64,000 bases of DNA from Flavisolibacter nicotianae (GCF_003628535.1 NZ_RBCI01000001.1:744001-808000), one strand, 5' to 3'; positions 9,188 to 17,826 are shown, counted from the stretch's first letter. Notes: a model not told the origin generated them from the letters alone. Numbers and translations: made by a program.

Positions 9188-9218
9188 CGTAAGATTTCTC
9201 CTGTTTTTCAATCTTACG
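9188..9218 (-). promoter_or_regulatory. Inverted repeat directly before the metalloprotease start
   Basis: CGTAAGATT (9188-9196) and AATCTTACG (9210-9218) are perfect 9-bp complements with a 13-nt spacer. The arm touches the ATG of the gene at 9187. It could be a protein operator about two helical turns across, or a 5' RNA hairpin hiding the start. Confidence 0.55.
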
Positions 9219-9303
9219 AGGATCAATATCTGCGCCGGATGATGTTAAGAAATTCCCCTGCAGAAGGCATTAACAGAGGCTTAAATTAATTTAGGTTAAT
9301 GAA

Positions 9304-9455
9304 GGAATTGAACCTCGAATAGTGGAACGGGGAATAATGGTTTTAGACCTGTTTCAGGTTCATCATTTCCTTCGACATGCAGGAATGCCGCTATTCAAAA
9401 AAAGAAGAACAGAGGACATCCCTTCGACATTCGAGGTTCCTTGTTCATCTGTTCT
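9304..9455. repeat. Intergenic word-type repeats before the tatC stop
   Basis: Degenerate inverted words: AACCTCGAAT near 9309 matches ATTCGAGGTT near 9430, and GAACAGA near 9408 matches TCTGTTC near 9448. CCTTCGACAT occurs twice. The right end touches the tatC stop codon (9456-9458). The same vocabulary (GAACAGAGGAACAAGG) appears at 12719-12859. Confidence 0.5.
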
Positions 9456-10310
9456 TTAGCTCCACTCCTTTTCTTCTTCCGCTTGTTCCTTTTCCACCCG
9501 CTTCGCCAGGAGGATGCTGACGCCGTAGAGGATCAGCAGGGGAATGGCAACCGTCATCTGGCTCACCACGTCAGGACCGGGGGTGATAATGGCGGCAATG
9601 ATCAAAATAAGGACCACGGCGTACTTCCACATTTTGCGCAGGTAGGTGGCCGACACCAGTCCAATCTTTGCCAGCACCAGCATCACTAGGGGCAACTGGA
9701 ACGCCAGGCCCGTACCGAGGATCAGCGGGATCATCGTATCGAAATAGCTCGAAAGCTGCCAGCGGTTTTCGATGTTCTCGTCCAACTGGAAATTGCCAAA
9801 AAAGTTCAGCGTGTAGGGTGCAATGACAAAGTAGCCAAAGAACACCCCGAGGAAGAAAAGAAAGGACACCCAAAAAATAACCCCGCGGGTACTTTTCAGT
9901 TCCTTCTTGGTGAGGGCCGGACGGATAAACCGCCAGAACTCGTAGAAGATATACGGAAAGGCAATGATGATGCCGCCGATCAGTAAAATCGAGATAAAGG
10001 TGCTGAACTGCCCGGCTACCGACGTGCTTTGCATTTTAATGCCGATGCCCTGCATGCAAAGCGCTTTTTCGAGGTGAAGGGCCCTGCCGATACGGCAAAA
10101 AAAGCCATAGGTCGGAAAGTCGGGCCGCGTGGGTCCCAGCAAGACATGTTTGATGAAAAAGCTCTGGTAGATTGCAATGATCACCGCACCGATAACAATT
10201 GCGACCACGCTGCGGAACAGGTGTCCCCGTAATACTTCCAAATGGTCGATGAACGACATTTCTGCCCGCTCCCCATTTGAATTGCCTCGTTTGAAAAATG
10301 ATAACGCCAT
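9456..10310 (-). CDS. tatC: Sec-independent protein translocase TatC
   Basis: 284 aa with the six-helix TatC layout. The conserved N-terminal MSFIDHLEVLRGHLFRSV and the AFPYIFYEFWRFIRPALTKKE motif in the first periplasmic/second helix region are diagnostic. TatC binds the twin-arginine signal of folded proteins and, with TatA, moves them across the inner membrane. No tatA is adjacent. A perfect -7 box TATCTTTG lies 17 nt upstream, and the region where the -33 element should lie is occupied by an arm of an inverted repeat. Confidence 0.96.
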   Translation of the reverse strand: MALSFFKRGNSNGERAEMSFIDHLEVLRGHLFRSVVAIVIGAVIIAIYQSFFIKHVLLGPTRPDFPTYGFFCRIGRALHLEKALCMQGIGIKMQSTSVAGQFSTFISILLIGGIIIAFPYIFYEFWRFIRPALTKKELKSTRGVIFWVSFLFFLGVFFGYFVIAPYTLNFFGNFQLDENIENRWQLSSYFDTMIPLILGTGLAFQLPLVMLVLAKIGLVSATYLRKMWKYAVVLILIIAAIITPGPDVVSQMTVAIPLLILYGVSILLAKRVEKEQAEEEKEWS

Positions 10311-10326
10311 TTTGGAAAAAGTCGGT

Positions 10327-10334
10327 CAAAGATA
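10327..10334 (-). promoter_or_regulatory. -7 promoter box of tatC
   Basis: Read on the minus strand this is TATCTTTG, a perfect match to the Bacteroidota TAnnTTTG box, 17 nt before the tatC start. The expected -33 position falls inside the inverted-repeat arm that begins at 10343. Confidence 0.65.
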
Positions 10335-10342
10335 GGAGGAAT

Positions 10343-10375
10343 AGCGAGTAGTGAGTAGTAAGTAGTGAATAGCCC
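10343..10375. repeat. Left arm of inverted repeat around the four-helix gene (cassette 1)
   Basis: Word-type sequence AGCGAGTAGTGAGTAGTA... Its complement lies at 10793-10829; the best 31-bp alignment has 5 mismatches. The arm itself is made of degenerate GAGTAGT units. Confidence 0.8.
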
Positions 10376-10413
10376 TTAGAATTCAGTTTTTCTTTTCTAT
10401 TTTAAAAAGAAAA

Positions 10414-10773
10414 ATGTTGGAGTTAAGCCATAAAAAGCTAATTGCCTGGCAAAAGTCTATTGCCTTAATGCCGCTTATTTATCAAATCTGCCAAAAGCTG
10501 CCGAAAGAGGAAACATACAACCTTATTGGACAAATGAAGAGGGCCGGACTTTCCGTTTCAAATAATCTTGCCGAAGGCGCTTCCCGAAAATCAAAAGCTG
10601 AAAAGAACCGCTTTTATGAGGTATCCCGTTCGTCAGTTGTTGAAATTGATAACTGCTTGGTAAATTGCTTGGTGCTGAAATTCATTATGCCTGATGACTT
10701 GAAAGAGATCAACCTTGCTTTACTGGAAGAATTTAAATTGCTCACTGGTCTTATCGACTCTAACAACAAATGA
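10414..10773 (+). CDS. Four-helix bundle protein (23S rRNA intervening-sequence family), cassette 1
   Basis: 119 aa. The family signature is present: HKKLIAWQKSIALMPLIYQI at the start, then LIGQMKRAGLSVSNNLAEGASR and NRFYEVSRSSVVEIDNCLV. These proteins were first described from ORFs inside 23S rRNA intervening sequences; the related bAvd protein belongs to diversity-generating retroelements. No reverse transcriptase or rRNA is present here. The gene lies between the arms of an inverted repeat and points against its neighbours. Codon use looks AT-richer than the flanking genes. Molecular function is not known; the fold is basic and may bind nucleic acid. Confidence 0.85.
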   Translation: MLELSHKKLIAWQKSIALMPLIYQICQKLPKEETYNLIGQMKRAGLSVSNNLAEGASRKSKAEKNRFYEVSRSSVVEIDNCLVNCLVLKFIMPDDLKEINLALLEEFKLLTGLIDSNNK

Positions 10774-10792
10774 GTAAAGGCAGCATTAAATG

Positions 10793-10829
10793 GCTACTCG
10801 CTACTTACCACTCACCACTGGCTACTTCA
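10793..10829. repeat. Right arm of inverted repeat (cassette 1)
   Basis: Complement of the arm at 10343-10375. On the minus strand the arm begins at the TAG stop codon of the CNNM gene (10822-10824), so gene end and repeat overlap. Confidence 0.8.
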
Positions 10830-12078
10830 GCACTTTCATCTTTACCATTTCGATGCGGGTATCGCTGACGCTGAGAATGTCGAATTCGAAATCATCGATG
10901 ATGATGCGCTCTTTCTGCCGGGGAATGGTCTCGTGGTGCGAGATGATAAAACCGGAAAGCGTTTCGGATTCGTTTTCCGGAAAATCGAGGTCGTATTTTT
11001 CGCAGATGTAATCCAGCTCCAGGCGGCCGGAAAAAATGTACTCGTTTTCGGACAGGCGCTTCTCTACAAACTCTTCGCTGTCGTATTCATCCTGGATCTC
11101 GCCAAAGATCTCTTCCAGCACATCTTCCATGGTGACGATGCCGGCCGTGCCGCCAAATTCATCTACCACCCAGGCAATGCTCTTGCGCTCCTTGGTGAAT
11201 TTGCCGATCAGGTCCGTAGCGCTCATGCTCTCGGGCACGGCCGGTATCGGCAGCAGGATGCTTTGCAGGACCGGCGGATTTTTGAACAGGTCCAACTGGT
11301 GCACGTAGCCCACGATGTTGTCGATCGTTTTTTCGTACACCACCAGCTTACTCAGCTTGGTGTCCATGAACTTTTTCCGGGCTTCATCCACCGAGCTGCT
11401 GATGTCCACACCGATGACTTCTTTGCGGGGCACCAGGCACTGACGGATTTTGACCCTGGGCAGTTCCAGCGCATTTTCAAACAGCTCGGTATTCATTTCT
11501 TCCGCTTCAAAATCGACTGCCTCGTTTTGCTGGAACAGTGTTTCCAGCGTGCCGGCCGGCAGGTTATCCTTTGCCTCTTTGATGCGGATGTTGAAAATGT
11601 ATTCCAGCGTCCAGTTGGCCAGGGCCAGAAAAAGGCGGGCAACAGGCAGCAGGATTTGGTAGATGATGTTAATGAACCACACGATGCGTGTGAGGATAAA
11701 GTTGCTGTGTGCACGGAACAGGGCCCGCGGCACAAACTCGCCCAGCACCATTACCACAAAGGTCGATAGTACGATGTTGAGGATGGTACGCAGCCATTCT
11801 TTTTCCAGGTGCAAAAAATCCCAGACCGGGTGGGTCACGGTTTCAAAAAGAAGTGCAAACCATACAAGGGAAAGGGTAAAGCCAATGAGCATCGTGCTCA
11901 GAAACAGCTCGGGATTTTCGAAGTACCGCGACAGCAGCAAGGCATCGGGGCTGCCCTGTTTTTTACGCAGTTCGATGCTGAAGCGGTTCACGCTGTAAAA
12001 CGCCATTTCCACACCGGCAAAAAAACCCATCAGCAACAGGGTTACGATAAACCACACAACAATGTTTACGGCGATCAT
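10822..12078 (-). CDS. CNNM/CorC-HlyC family membrane protein with CBS domains
   Basis: 418 aa. The N-terminal DUF21/CNNM membrane domain (about residues 1-180, four helices, FFAGVEMAFYSVNRFSIELR) is followed by a CBS pair (VPRKEVIGVD... and FTKERKSIAWVVDEFGGTAGIVTMEDVLEEIFGEI) and a C-terminal CorC_HlyC domain. Relatives export magnesium or cobalt, and in gliding Bacteroidota the GldE protein has this layout. Whether this one is GldE-like cannot be told without gld neighbours. It is transcribed after gmk with a possible own promoter at 12084. Confidence 0.9.
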   Translation of the reverse strand: MIAVNIVVWFIVTLLLMGFFAGVEMAFYSVNRFSIELRKKQGSPDALLLSRYFENPELFLSTMLIGFTLSLVWFALLFETVTHPVWDFLHLEKEWLRTILNIVLSTFVVMVLGEFVPRALFRAHSNFILTRIVWFINIIYQILLPVARLFLALANWTLEYIFNIRIKEAKDNLPAGTLETLFQQNEAVDFEAEEMNTELFENALELPRVKIRQCLVPRKEVIGVDISSSVDEARKKFMDTKLSKLVVYEKTIDNIVGYVHQLDLFKNPPVLQSILLPIPAVPESMSATDLIGKFTKERKSIAWVVDEFGGTAGIVTMEDVLEEIFGEIQDEYDSEEFVEKRLSENEYIFSGRLELDYICEKYDLDFPENESETLSGFIISHHETIPRQKERIIIDDFEFDILSVSDTRIEMVKMKVLK

Positions 12079-12083
12079 TAGAT

Positions 12084-12091
12084 TAAAGATA
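12084..12091 (-). promoter_or_regulatory. Possible -7 box of the CNNM gene
   Basis: TATCTTTA on the minus strand, 7 of 8 to TAnnTTTG, 5 nt before the ATG and between gmk and this gene. No clear -33 TTTG. Confidence 0.4.
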
Positions 12092-12105
12092 GCATTTGGC
12101 GTCTA

Positions 12106-12681
12106 TTACAGGAAATTCAGGATCGCTTCTTCCGCCTCTGCGCAGGCACGCTGCAGATCGTCGTTCACGATGATGCGATCGAAGGAATTTTTGAACGAAA
12201 TTTCGTAGGCGGCTTTGTTGACGCGGGTATTGAGGGATTCTTCGGTTTCGGTGCCGCGACTCATCAGCCGGCGCTTTAGTTCATCGACGCTCGGCGGCTC
12301 AATAAACAACGAAAGTGTTGTATCGGGATATTGCTGCTGCACGTGAATGGCACCTTTAACGTCGATGTCGAGCACCGGCGCCTTGCCTTCGGTCCAGATA
12401 CGCTGCAATTCTGATTTGAGGGTGCCGTAATATTTTCCTTTGTACACCATCTCCCACTCCACGAATTCTTCGTGTTGAATCTTGTCGGTAAACTCTTCTT
12501 CGCTCATAAAATAATAATCCGTGCCGTTTGTTTCGGCGCCTCTCGGCTGCCGTGTGGCGGCCGATACCGAAAAAGCGAGTTTGTCGGAATACTTGTTCAG
12601 CAGGTAGCGGGTAATGCTGGTTTTGCCGGCACCGGAGGGAGCCGTGATGATGATGATCTTCTGCTGGTTATTGATGGTCAT
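12106..12681 (-). CDS. gmk: Guanylate kinase
   Basis: 191 aa. Phosphorylates GMP to GDP with ATP. The P-loop APSGAGKTS is at residues 14-22, and the GMP-binding region has SVSAATRQPRGAETNGTDYYF and EFVEWEMVYKGKYYGT. The lid region contains RRLMSRGTETEESLNTRV. The start at MTINNQQKIII was chosen because the sequence upstream is repeat-derived and carries a likely -7 box. Confidence 0.96.
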   Translation of the reverse strand: MTINNQQKIIIITAPSGAGKTSITRYLLNKYSDKLAFSVSAATRQPRGAETNGTDYYFMSEEEFTDKIQHEEFVEWEMVYKGKYYGTLKSELQRIWTEGKAPVLDIDVKGAIHVQQQYPDTTLSLFIEPPSVDELKRRLMSRGTETEESLNTRVNKAAYEISFKNSFDRIIVNDDLQRACAEAEEAILNFL

Positions 12682-12701
12682 GCGTCGCTTGCGTAAAGGA
12701 G

Positions 12702-12709
12702 CGAAGGTA
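12702..12709 (-). promoter_or_regulatory. -7 box of gmk
   Basis: TACCTTCG on the minus strand, 20 nt before the start. The identical box lies before the AlkA-like gene (20833-20840). The inverted-repeat arm begins about 10 nt further upstream. Confidence 0.5.
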
Positions 12710-12718
12710 GAGGAAAAG

Positions 12719-12859
12719 AACAGACGATCAGAGGAACAAGAAACGGAAGAAGGATTTCCCTTGTTCACCCCATTCTTTGAATAGCAGCCTTTCTGTGAAC
12801 GGAAGAAAAGGCTGAAGAAAAGCTTTTGTTCTGTTCATCGGTTCCTTGTTCCTCTGTTC
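12719..12859. repeat. Word-type inverted repeat upstream of gmk
   Basis: Left arm with GATCAGAGGAACAAGAAACG (12730-12749) and right arm 12826-12859, whose complement reads GAACAGAGGAACAAGGAACC. About 18 of 21 positions pair. The enclosed 75 bp hold no gene. Confidence 0.7.
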
Positions 12860-12860
12860 A

Positions 12861-12892
12861 AAAAGAAAGTCCCGCTCTGGAAAGAGCGGGAC
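12861..12892 (-). terminator. Terminator of the ompH-ompH-bamA block
   Basis: 10-bp perfect stem GTCCCGCTCT / AGAGCGGGAC with a GGAA-type loop; on the minus strand it is followed by TTTCTTTTT. It lies 29 nt after the second ompH gene. Confidence 0.88.
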
Positions 12893-12920
12893 GATATTTA
12901 TTCACTTTAAAAAGACGTGG

Positions 12921-13496
12921 TTATTGGCGGGGTCTGGCACCGGTTCCCGCAGTTGGACGTACACCGCCAGGCTGGCCTGCACCGGCCGGCAGTTTGATGT
13001 TCAGCTTTTTGGCAACCAGCGGCAACAGGTTGTCGCTCGGCGGCGCTACCAGCAGCACTTCCTGGTTGTAGACAAATGCATAGCCGTTTTCTTTGGCAAC
13101 ATCGTTAATGGCACGCATCACTTTCTGGTACACGGGTGCCAGCAATTCCTGCTGCTTCGACTGCATAACATTCTGAGAGATCTGCTGCCAGTTCTGCACC
13201 TGGTAAGCGATCTGCTCCAGGTCCTGACGGTGCTGTCTTTTTACAGCGGCAGGGATCTTGGTGGTATCTGTTTTTGTCAGAAGGCTGTCTTTATAATTGT
13301 ATTCCTGAATTAAGGAAGCAAATTCTGTGTTCAACGAGTCGGCCTGGAATTTTTGCAGGGCCGTATCAATCCGTCCGACTTCCGGCATCAGGGATACGAC
13401 CTGCTCCACGCTGATGTAGCCAGACTTCTGCGCCTGCACACTGCCCACACCTGCCACAAACAGGGCAGCAAAGAGAAATAACTTGATCTTGTTCAT
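12921..13496 (-). CDS. OmpH/Skp family outer-membrane chaperone (second copy)
   Basis: 191 aa with signal peptide (MNKIKLFLFAALFVAGVGSVQAQ). The Skp pattern is present: a short N-terminal strand GYISVEQVVSLMPEVGRIDTAL, a long charged coiled coil, and a closing strand pair near GYAFVYNQEVLLVAPPSDNL. Skp-like trimers carry unfolded outer-membrane proteins across the periplasm to the Bam machine. The C-terminal 25 residues are Gly/Pro/Arg-rich, which is an addition to the usual fold. Last gene of the bamA-ompH-ompH run. Confidence 0.9.
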   Translation of the reverse strand: MNKIKLFLFAALFVAGVGSVQAQKSGYISVEQVVSLMPEVGRIDTALQKFQADSLNTEFASLIQEYNYKDSLLTKTDTTKIPAAVKRQHRQDLEQIAYQVQNWQQISQNVMQSKQQELLAPVYQKVMRAINDVAKENGYAFVYNQEVLLVAPPSDNLLPLVAKKLNIKLPAGAGQPGGVRPTAGTGARPRQ

Positions 13497-13576
13497 TGAG
13501 GTTTTTTTTGTGATGTTATTTTTATGATAGTGGTTTTACGTTCAACGTTGCTTCGCAACGGGCTTTTTGCATTTCT

Positions 13577-14089
13577 TTATTTCACGCCCAGTTCGCGAAG
13601 TACATCATCGCTTTTTTCCAGTTTCGGGTCGGCAAATATAACGGTAATGCCTTCACTTTTATCCAGGATGAAATCATACCCGCGCTGAACGGCTAATTTT
13701 TGCACAGCGTTATAAACTTTGTCCTGCACCGGCTTGATCAGTTCCTGCCGTTTTTTGAATAATTCGCCTTCAAAACCAAAGCGGCTTTTTTGCAGGTCGC
13801 GAAGGGTTTTCTCCTTTACAAACAACTGGTCTTCGCGTTTCTTTTTCAGGTCGTCGCTCAGCATCACCTGCTCGGCCTCGAAGTCCTTGTACATTTTGTC
13901 AAGTTCTGCCTGCATGCGGTCGATGTCTTTTTGCCAAACGGCGGCAATGTCATCCAGTTGCTTTTGCGCCGTCTTGTATTCCGGCATTTTGTCCAGGATG
14001 TACTTGGTGTCGATAACGGCATATTTCTGCGCCTGGAGAGAAGCGGCAAGCGTCAGGCTGATAGCGGCAAGCAAAAAGAATTTTTTCAT
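13577..14089 (-). CDS. OmpH/Skp family outer-membrane chaperone (first copy)
   Basis: 170 aa, signal peptide MKKFFLLAAISLTLAASLQAQ. The first strand KYAVIDTKYILDKMPEYKTA and a long Lys/Asp/Glu-rich coiled coil (about 45-125) are typical for Skp. It ends with YDFILDKSEGITVIFADPKL, the returning strands. Located between bamA and the second ompH copy, as usual in Bacteroidota. The start was placed at the signal peptide; the longer frame upstream reads through a hairpin. Confidence 0.93.
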   Translation of the reverse strand: MKKFFLLAAISLTLAASLQAQKYAVIDTKYILDKMPEYKTAQKQLDDIAAVWQKDIDRMQAELDKMYKDFEAEQVMLSDDLKKKREDQLFVKEKTLRDLQKSRFGFEGELFKKRQELIKPVQDKVYNAVQKLAVQRGYDFILDKSEGITVIFADPKLEKSDDVLRELGVK

Positions 14090-14123
14090 ATTGGCTTGAT
14101 TGAATGTGTTTCTATTTTCAGGA

Positions 14124-14143
14124 GGACACGCCGTGGCGTGTCC
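14124..14143. repeat. Perfect hairpin between bamA and ompH
   Basis: GGACACGCC / GGCGTGTCC, 9-bp stem with a 2-nt centre, in the 88-bp gap. No U-tract follows on the minus strand, so it is more likely an RNA processing or stability hairpin than a terminator. Confidence 0.6.
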
Positions 14144-14177
14144 CTGCGAATATCTGAATATCCCAATATCATTTTCT

Positions 14178-16904
14178 TTATTCCGGCTCAACACCCAGCA
14201 TGAAGGTAAAGCGGGACGCATTCTTCAACCCGTTTCCACCCTGGATGCGATCCAGCCCCACACCATAGTCAAATCCCAGCAAACCAAACATCGGCAGGAA
14301 GAAGCGCATGCCCACACCCACGCTGCGACGCAGCTTGAACGGGTTGTAGTCCTTGAAATTATACCATCCGTTGGCTGCATCGAAGAAGGTCAGCGCATAG
14401 ATGGTACTCGCCGGGTTGGTTACCAGCGGGAAGCGCAATTCCATGGAGTATTTGTTGAAAATGGTAAAGTACTTGTTGGTGCTGGTTTGATCCGGGTTGT
14501 TCACCGTAGGATCGGACACGTCGAATACCGGGTAACCACGCAGGGCAATGATATCGTAACCAAGAACACCGCTGTAATTGGTCATCCCGTCGCCGCCCAA
14601 CTGGAAGCGCTCAAACGGCGAGATCTCGATCTTTTTGTTGTAGCGGCCAATGAAACCGTATTTGGCAGCCAGCTTCATCACAAACTGGCGGCTTTTTTCG
14701 GCACCCATCGGCTTGCCGATCGGCACAAACCATTCGGAGGTAAAGCGCCATTTGTGGTATTCCGGCGTTTTATACGGGTTGGCGGAACTTTCCAGGCTTT
14801 TGTTGAACAGCGAATAGGGCGGCGTCAACTGCACGGTGGCCGAAAAATTGGAACCGCTGCGCGGGAAGGTCGGGTCGAAAACCGACGAACGCTGCAAGCC
14901 CAAACGCAGGCTCACGTTGTTGGAGTTACCGTTGCTCAGGCCCTGGAAGATCGGGTAGTTGCGCAGGCTGTACTTGGTGAAGTTCAGCGAATACACGAGG
15001 CTGAAATAGTCATCGGGCCATTTCAACTGTTTGCCCAGCGAAACATACACGGAGGTCGTTGACAGATAATTCGTGTCGGATTTTGCTTTGTCGAACATGC
15101 CCGTGATATAATCGTAAGCATTCGAGAACTTGCTGCTGCTGGCACCCAGCGTCAACGAATTCCTCTTTTTGCCACCCAGCCACGGCTCGGTGAACGAGAA
15201 GTTGTAGGAGCGGTAGGCACGGCCGTTCGACTGGTAGCGGATGCTCAGTTTTTGTCCGTCGCCCATCGGCAGCGGATCCCATGCTTCCTTCTTGAAAATA
15301 TTTTTGATGGAGAAGTTGTTGAAGGTCACACCCAGCGTACCGGTAAAGCCGATACCGCCACCAAAACCGGCCGAGAGTTCCAACTGGTCGGACGATTTTT
15401 CCTCCAGCTCCCAGGTAATGTCCACCGTACCGTCGTCCTGGTTGGGCACCACGTTCGGGTTGATCTTTTCCTGGTTGAAATAGTTCAACTGCGCCAGTTC
15501 GCGCTGCGAACGAATAAGCAATGTACGGTTGAACAAGTCACCCGGCACGGTGCGCAGTTCGCGGCGGATCACGTGGTCCTTTGTTTTTTCGTTGCCGGTA
15601 ATGATCACATTTTTAATGCGGGCCTGCGGGCCTTCGGTCACACGGATCTCGTAATCGATCGTGTCGTTGTACACGGCTGTCTCTACGGGGTCCACACGGA
15701 AGAAGAGATAGCCTTCGTCCATGTACAAGCCGCTGATGTCGCCGCCTTCGGGACTCAGTTGTTTGCCGAGGCGTTTGTTCAGCAGGTCAATGTTATAGAT
15801 ATCGCCTTTCTTGATGTTCAGGATGGCCGAGAGCACCGAGTCTGGGTACTTGGTGTTTCCTTTCCAGGCGATGTTGCCAAAATAATATTTGTTGCCTTCC
15901 TTCACCTTGATGTGCACCTGCATGCGGTTTTTCTCGGCGTTGAAGGTGAGGGTATCGTCGATGATCTGCGCATCGCGGAAGCCAAGCGAGTTGTAATAGG
16001 CCAGTACTTTTTCCTTGTCTTCGTCGTACTTGCTCTGACTGAATTTCGCCGCGCTGAACGGGCGGATGCGGACATAGGGATCTAAAAATTCCTTGGTTTT
16101 GGTGGGCTGCAAAAAACCGTAGTTTTTAATATAATCACTGAACGCCGGTTTGACCACCGGGCCGTAGGGATGCGGAATAGAGTCGGGGGAAAAATCGAAA
16201 CGGCTCTTCTCTTTTGTGTTTGACAATTTCCGTTTCAGTGCTGTTGCCGACACGGCTTCGTTGCCATAAAAGACAACGTCGCTGATGCGCACCTTGTCGC
16301 CTTTGTCGATATAAAAAGTCAGAGTGCGGGAGTTGGCCAAAGAATTATCCACTTTCTCGTCGATGCGGACAGTTGTATTCAGGTATCCTTTTTCGGCAAA
16401 AAACTTCCGGATCACTTCAACGGCATTCCGCTTGGTGTTTTCGGTAATGATGGTGGATTTTGCCAGGCCGATCTTGCCGGTCAGGTCGTCGATCTGTCCC
16501 TTGGTGGCACCCACGATTTTAAAGTTGGCCAGGCGGGGGCGCTCCTGCACGTTGATCTCCACGTCCACATTGCTGCCTTCGATCCGCGTGATAAAAACCT
16601 GCACGTTGGCAAACAGGCGCTGCTTCCACAAATTGCTGATGGCTTTTGAAAACGCTTCGCCGCCGGGCAGCATGACTTTATCGCCGGCCTGCAGCCCGGA
16701 AATGGATTGCACGATGCCGGAATCGAGTGTGTTGATGCCGGTGACGGTGATGGTGCGAACGGTATATTCCCGGGGAACTTTGGAGGAGTTGATGTTTAAA
16801 AGATCAGGGTCGACGGACGTAACTTTTGATGTATCCTGTGCAAACAAAACAGAGCCAAGCAGCACCAAAGCAAGAGCAAAAAATCCGGACAAATATCGTT
16901 GCAT
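14178..16904 (-). CDS. bamA: Outer-membrane protein assembly factor BamA
   Basis: 908 aa. The signal peptide (MQRYLSGFFALALVLLGSVLFAQ) is followed by five POTRA-like repeats (about 50-480; for example YTVRTITVTGINTLDSGIV, RISDVVFYGNEAVSATALKRKL, ARIKNVIITGNEKTKDHVIRRELRT-type patterns) and a C-terminal 16-strand barrel domain. The barrel shows the GGDGMTNYSG region and a final strand ending FMLGVEPE. BamA folds and inserts beta-barrel proteins. The two Skp-like genes directly downstream feed substrates to it. Confidence 0.96.
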   Translation of the reverse strand: MQRYLSGFFALALVLLGSVLFAQDTSKVTSVDPDLLNINSSKVPREYTVRTITVTGINTLDSGIVQSISGLQAGDKVMLPGGEAFSKAISNLWKQRLFANVQVFITRIEGSNVDVEINVQERPRLANFKIVGATKGQIDDLTGKIGLAKSTIITENTKRNAVEVIRKFFAEKGYLNTTVRIDEKVDNSLANSRTLTFYIDKGDKVRISDVVFYGNEAVSATALKRKLSNTKEKSRFDFSPDSIPHPYGPVVKPAFSDYIKNYGFLQPTKTKEFLDPYVRIRPFSAAKFSQSKYDEDKEKVLAYYNSLGFRDAQIIDDTLTFNAEKNRMQVHIKVKEGNKYYFGNIAWKGNTKYPDSVLSAILNIKKGDIYNIDLLNKRLGKQLSPEGGDISGLYMDEGYLFFRVDPVETAVYNDTIDYEIRVTEGPQARIKNVIITGNEKTKDHVIRRELRTVPGDLFNRTLLIRSQRELAQLNYFNQEKINPNVVPNQDDGTVDITWELEEKSSDQLELSAGFGGGIGFTGTLGVTFNNFSIKNIFKKEAWDPLPMGDGQKLSIRYQSNGRAYRSYNFSFTEPWLGGKKRNSLTLGASSSKFSNAYDYITGMFDKAKSDTNYLSTTSVYVSLGKQLKWPDDYFSLVYSLNFTKYSLRNYPIFQGLSNGNSNNVSLRLGLQRSSVFDPTFPRSGSNFSATVQLTPPYSLFNKSLESSANPYKTPEYHKWRFTSEWFVPIGKPMGAEKSRQFVMKLAAKYGFIGRYNKKIEISPFERFQLGGDGMTNYSGVLGYDIIALRGYPVFDVSDPTVNNPDQTSTNKYFTIFNKYSMELRFPLVTNPASTIYALTFFDAANGWYNFKDYNPFKLRRSVGVGMRFFLPMFGLLGFDYGVGLDRIQGGNGLKNASRFTFMLGVEPE

Positions 16905-17031
16905 GTTGTAGTATTCTATCAGAAAAATCGATTGGCTAAAGCAGTTCGAACGGGCAAATTAGGGTGAAAAATCAAATGGGATTGTTAAATAGTCCGAACT
17001 GGGATTTGCTTGATTTTAGGGATTTTGACGG

Positions 17032-17062
17032 AAATAAAGAAGTCGTTCCTTGTAGAACGACT
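17032..17062 (-). terminator. Terminator after the DUF4290 gene
   Basis: 8-bp stem AGTCGTTC / GAACGACT; on the minus strand followed by TCTTTATTT. It separates DUF4290 from bamA transcription. Confidence 0.75.
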
Positions 17063-17128
17063 CTTAGATTATGACGACTGATTTCATTTCTTCTTCATCC
17101 GGATAATTCACTCAAATCAAGGTTCAGA

Positions 17129-17821
17129 CTACTTAAACCTTTTTTTCCCACCATGACGGTTGCGGTCGTTGCGCTGGCTGCCGCCACCGCTGCCGTTGCT
17201 GCCGCCGCGCTGCTGGAACTTACCACGCTGCTGCTGGCGTCCGTAACCGCTGCCACGTTCGCCCCAGCCTTCCTGCTGCGGACGGTAGGCTTTGACATAC
17301 GGCGTGTTGGTAAATTCCAACTGCCCCTTGGTGATGGAATTCAATTCGCTTTGAATGGCATCGTCGTGCACGGTGTCTTTGTGCCAGTTGTTGTAGGCGA
17401 GCTTCATATAATAGGCAATCGCATTGGCGAAGCCCTGGCGCTTATCGGGGTTTTCTTCTTTCAGTGCTTTGTCGATCACCAGCTCGAGGTTCTTACCCAG
17501 GTGCGAAAACCGGGGATAGCGCTTCGGGTAAGGCAGGGGATCGGGCTTGGCCTTGTAGGTTTCTTTTTGGGGAATGGGATAGGGCGAATCCACATCCAGC
17601 TTAAAGTCGGAGATATAAAAAAGATGGTCCCACAGCTTGTGCCGGAAGTCTTCCACGTTTTTCAGGTGCGGGTTCAAAAAACCCATCAGCTCAATGACGG
17701 CCATGGCATTGGCCTGGCGGCGGTCGCGGTCTTCAATGGTCAGAAGATGCTCCACCATTTTTTGTATATGACGACCATACTCCCGCATGGTCAGGTAATT
17801 CCTTGTTGTATTGTATTCCAT
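17129..17821 (-). CDS. DUF4290 protein with RGG-like tail
   Basis: 230 aa. The N-terminal 170 residues match the Bacteroidota DUF4290 pattern, starting MEYNTTRNYLTMREYGRHIQKM and containing ELMGFLNPHLKNVEDFRHKLWDHL. The last 50 residues are almost only Gly, Arg, Gln, Ser and Asn, like eukaryotic RGG boxes or bacterial RNA-binding tails. Function is unknown. The tail suggests contact with RNA, but this is inference. A perfect -7 box lies only 5 nt before the ATG. Confidence 0.88.
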   Translation of the reverse strand: MEYNTTRNYLTMREYGRHIQKMVEHLLTIEDRDRRQANAMAVIELMGFLNPHLKNVEDFRHKLWDHLFYISDFKLDVDSPYPIPQKETYKAKPDPLPYPKRYPRFSHLGKNLELVIDKALKEENPDKRQGFANAIAYYMKLAYNNWHKDTVHDDAIQSELNSITKGQLEFTNTPYVKAYRPQQEGWGERGSGYGRQQQRGKFQQRGGSNGSGGGSQRNDRNRHGGKKRFK

Positions 17822-17826
17822 CAAAG

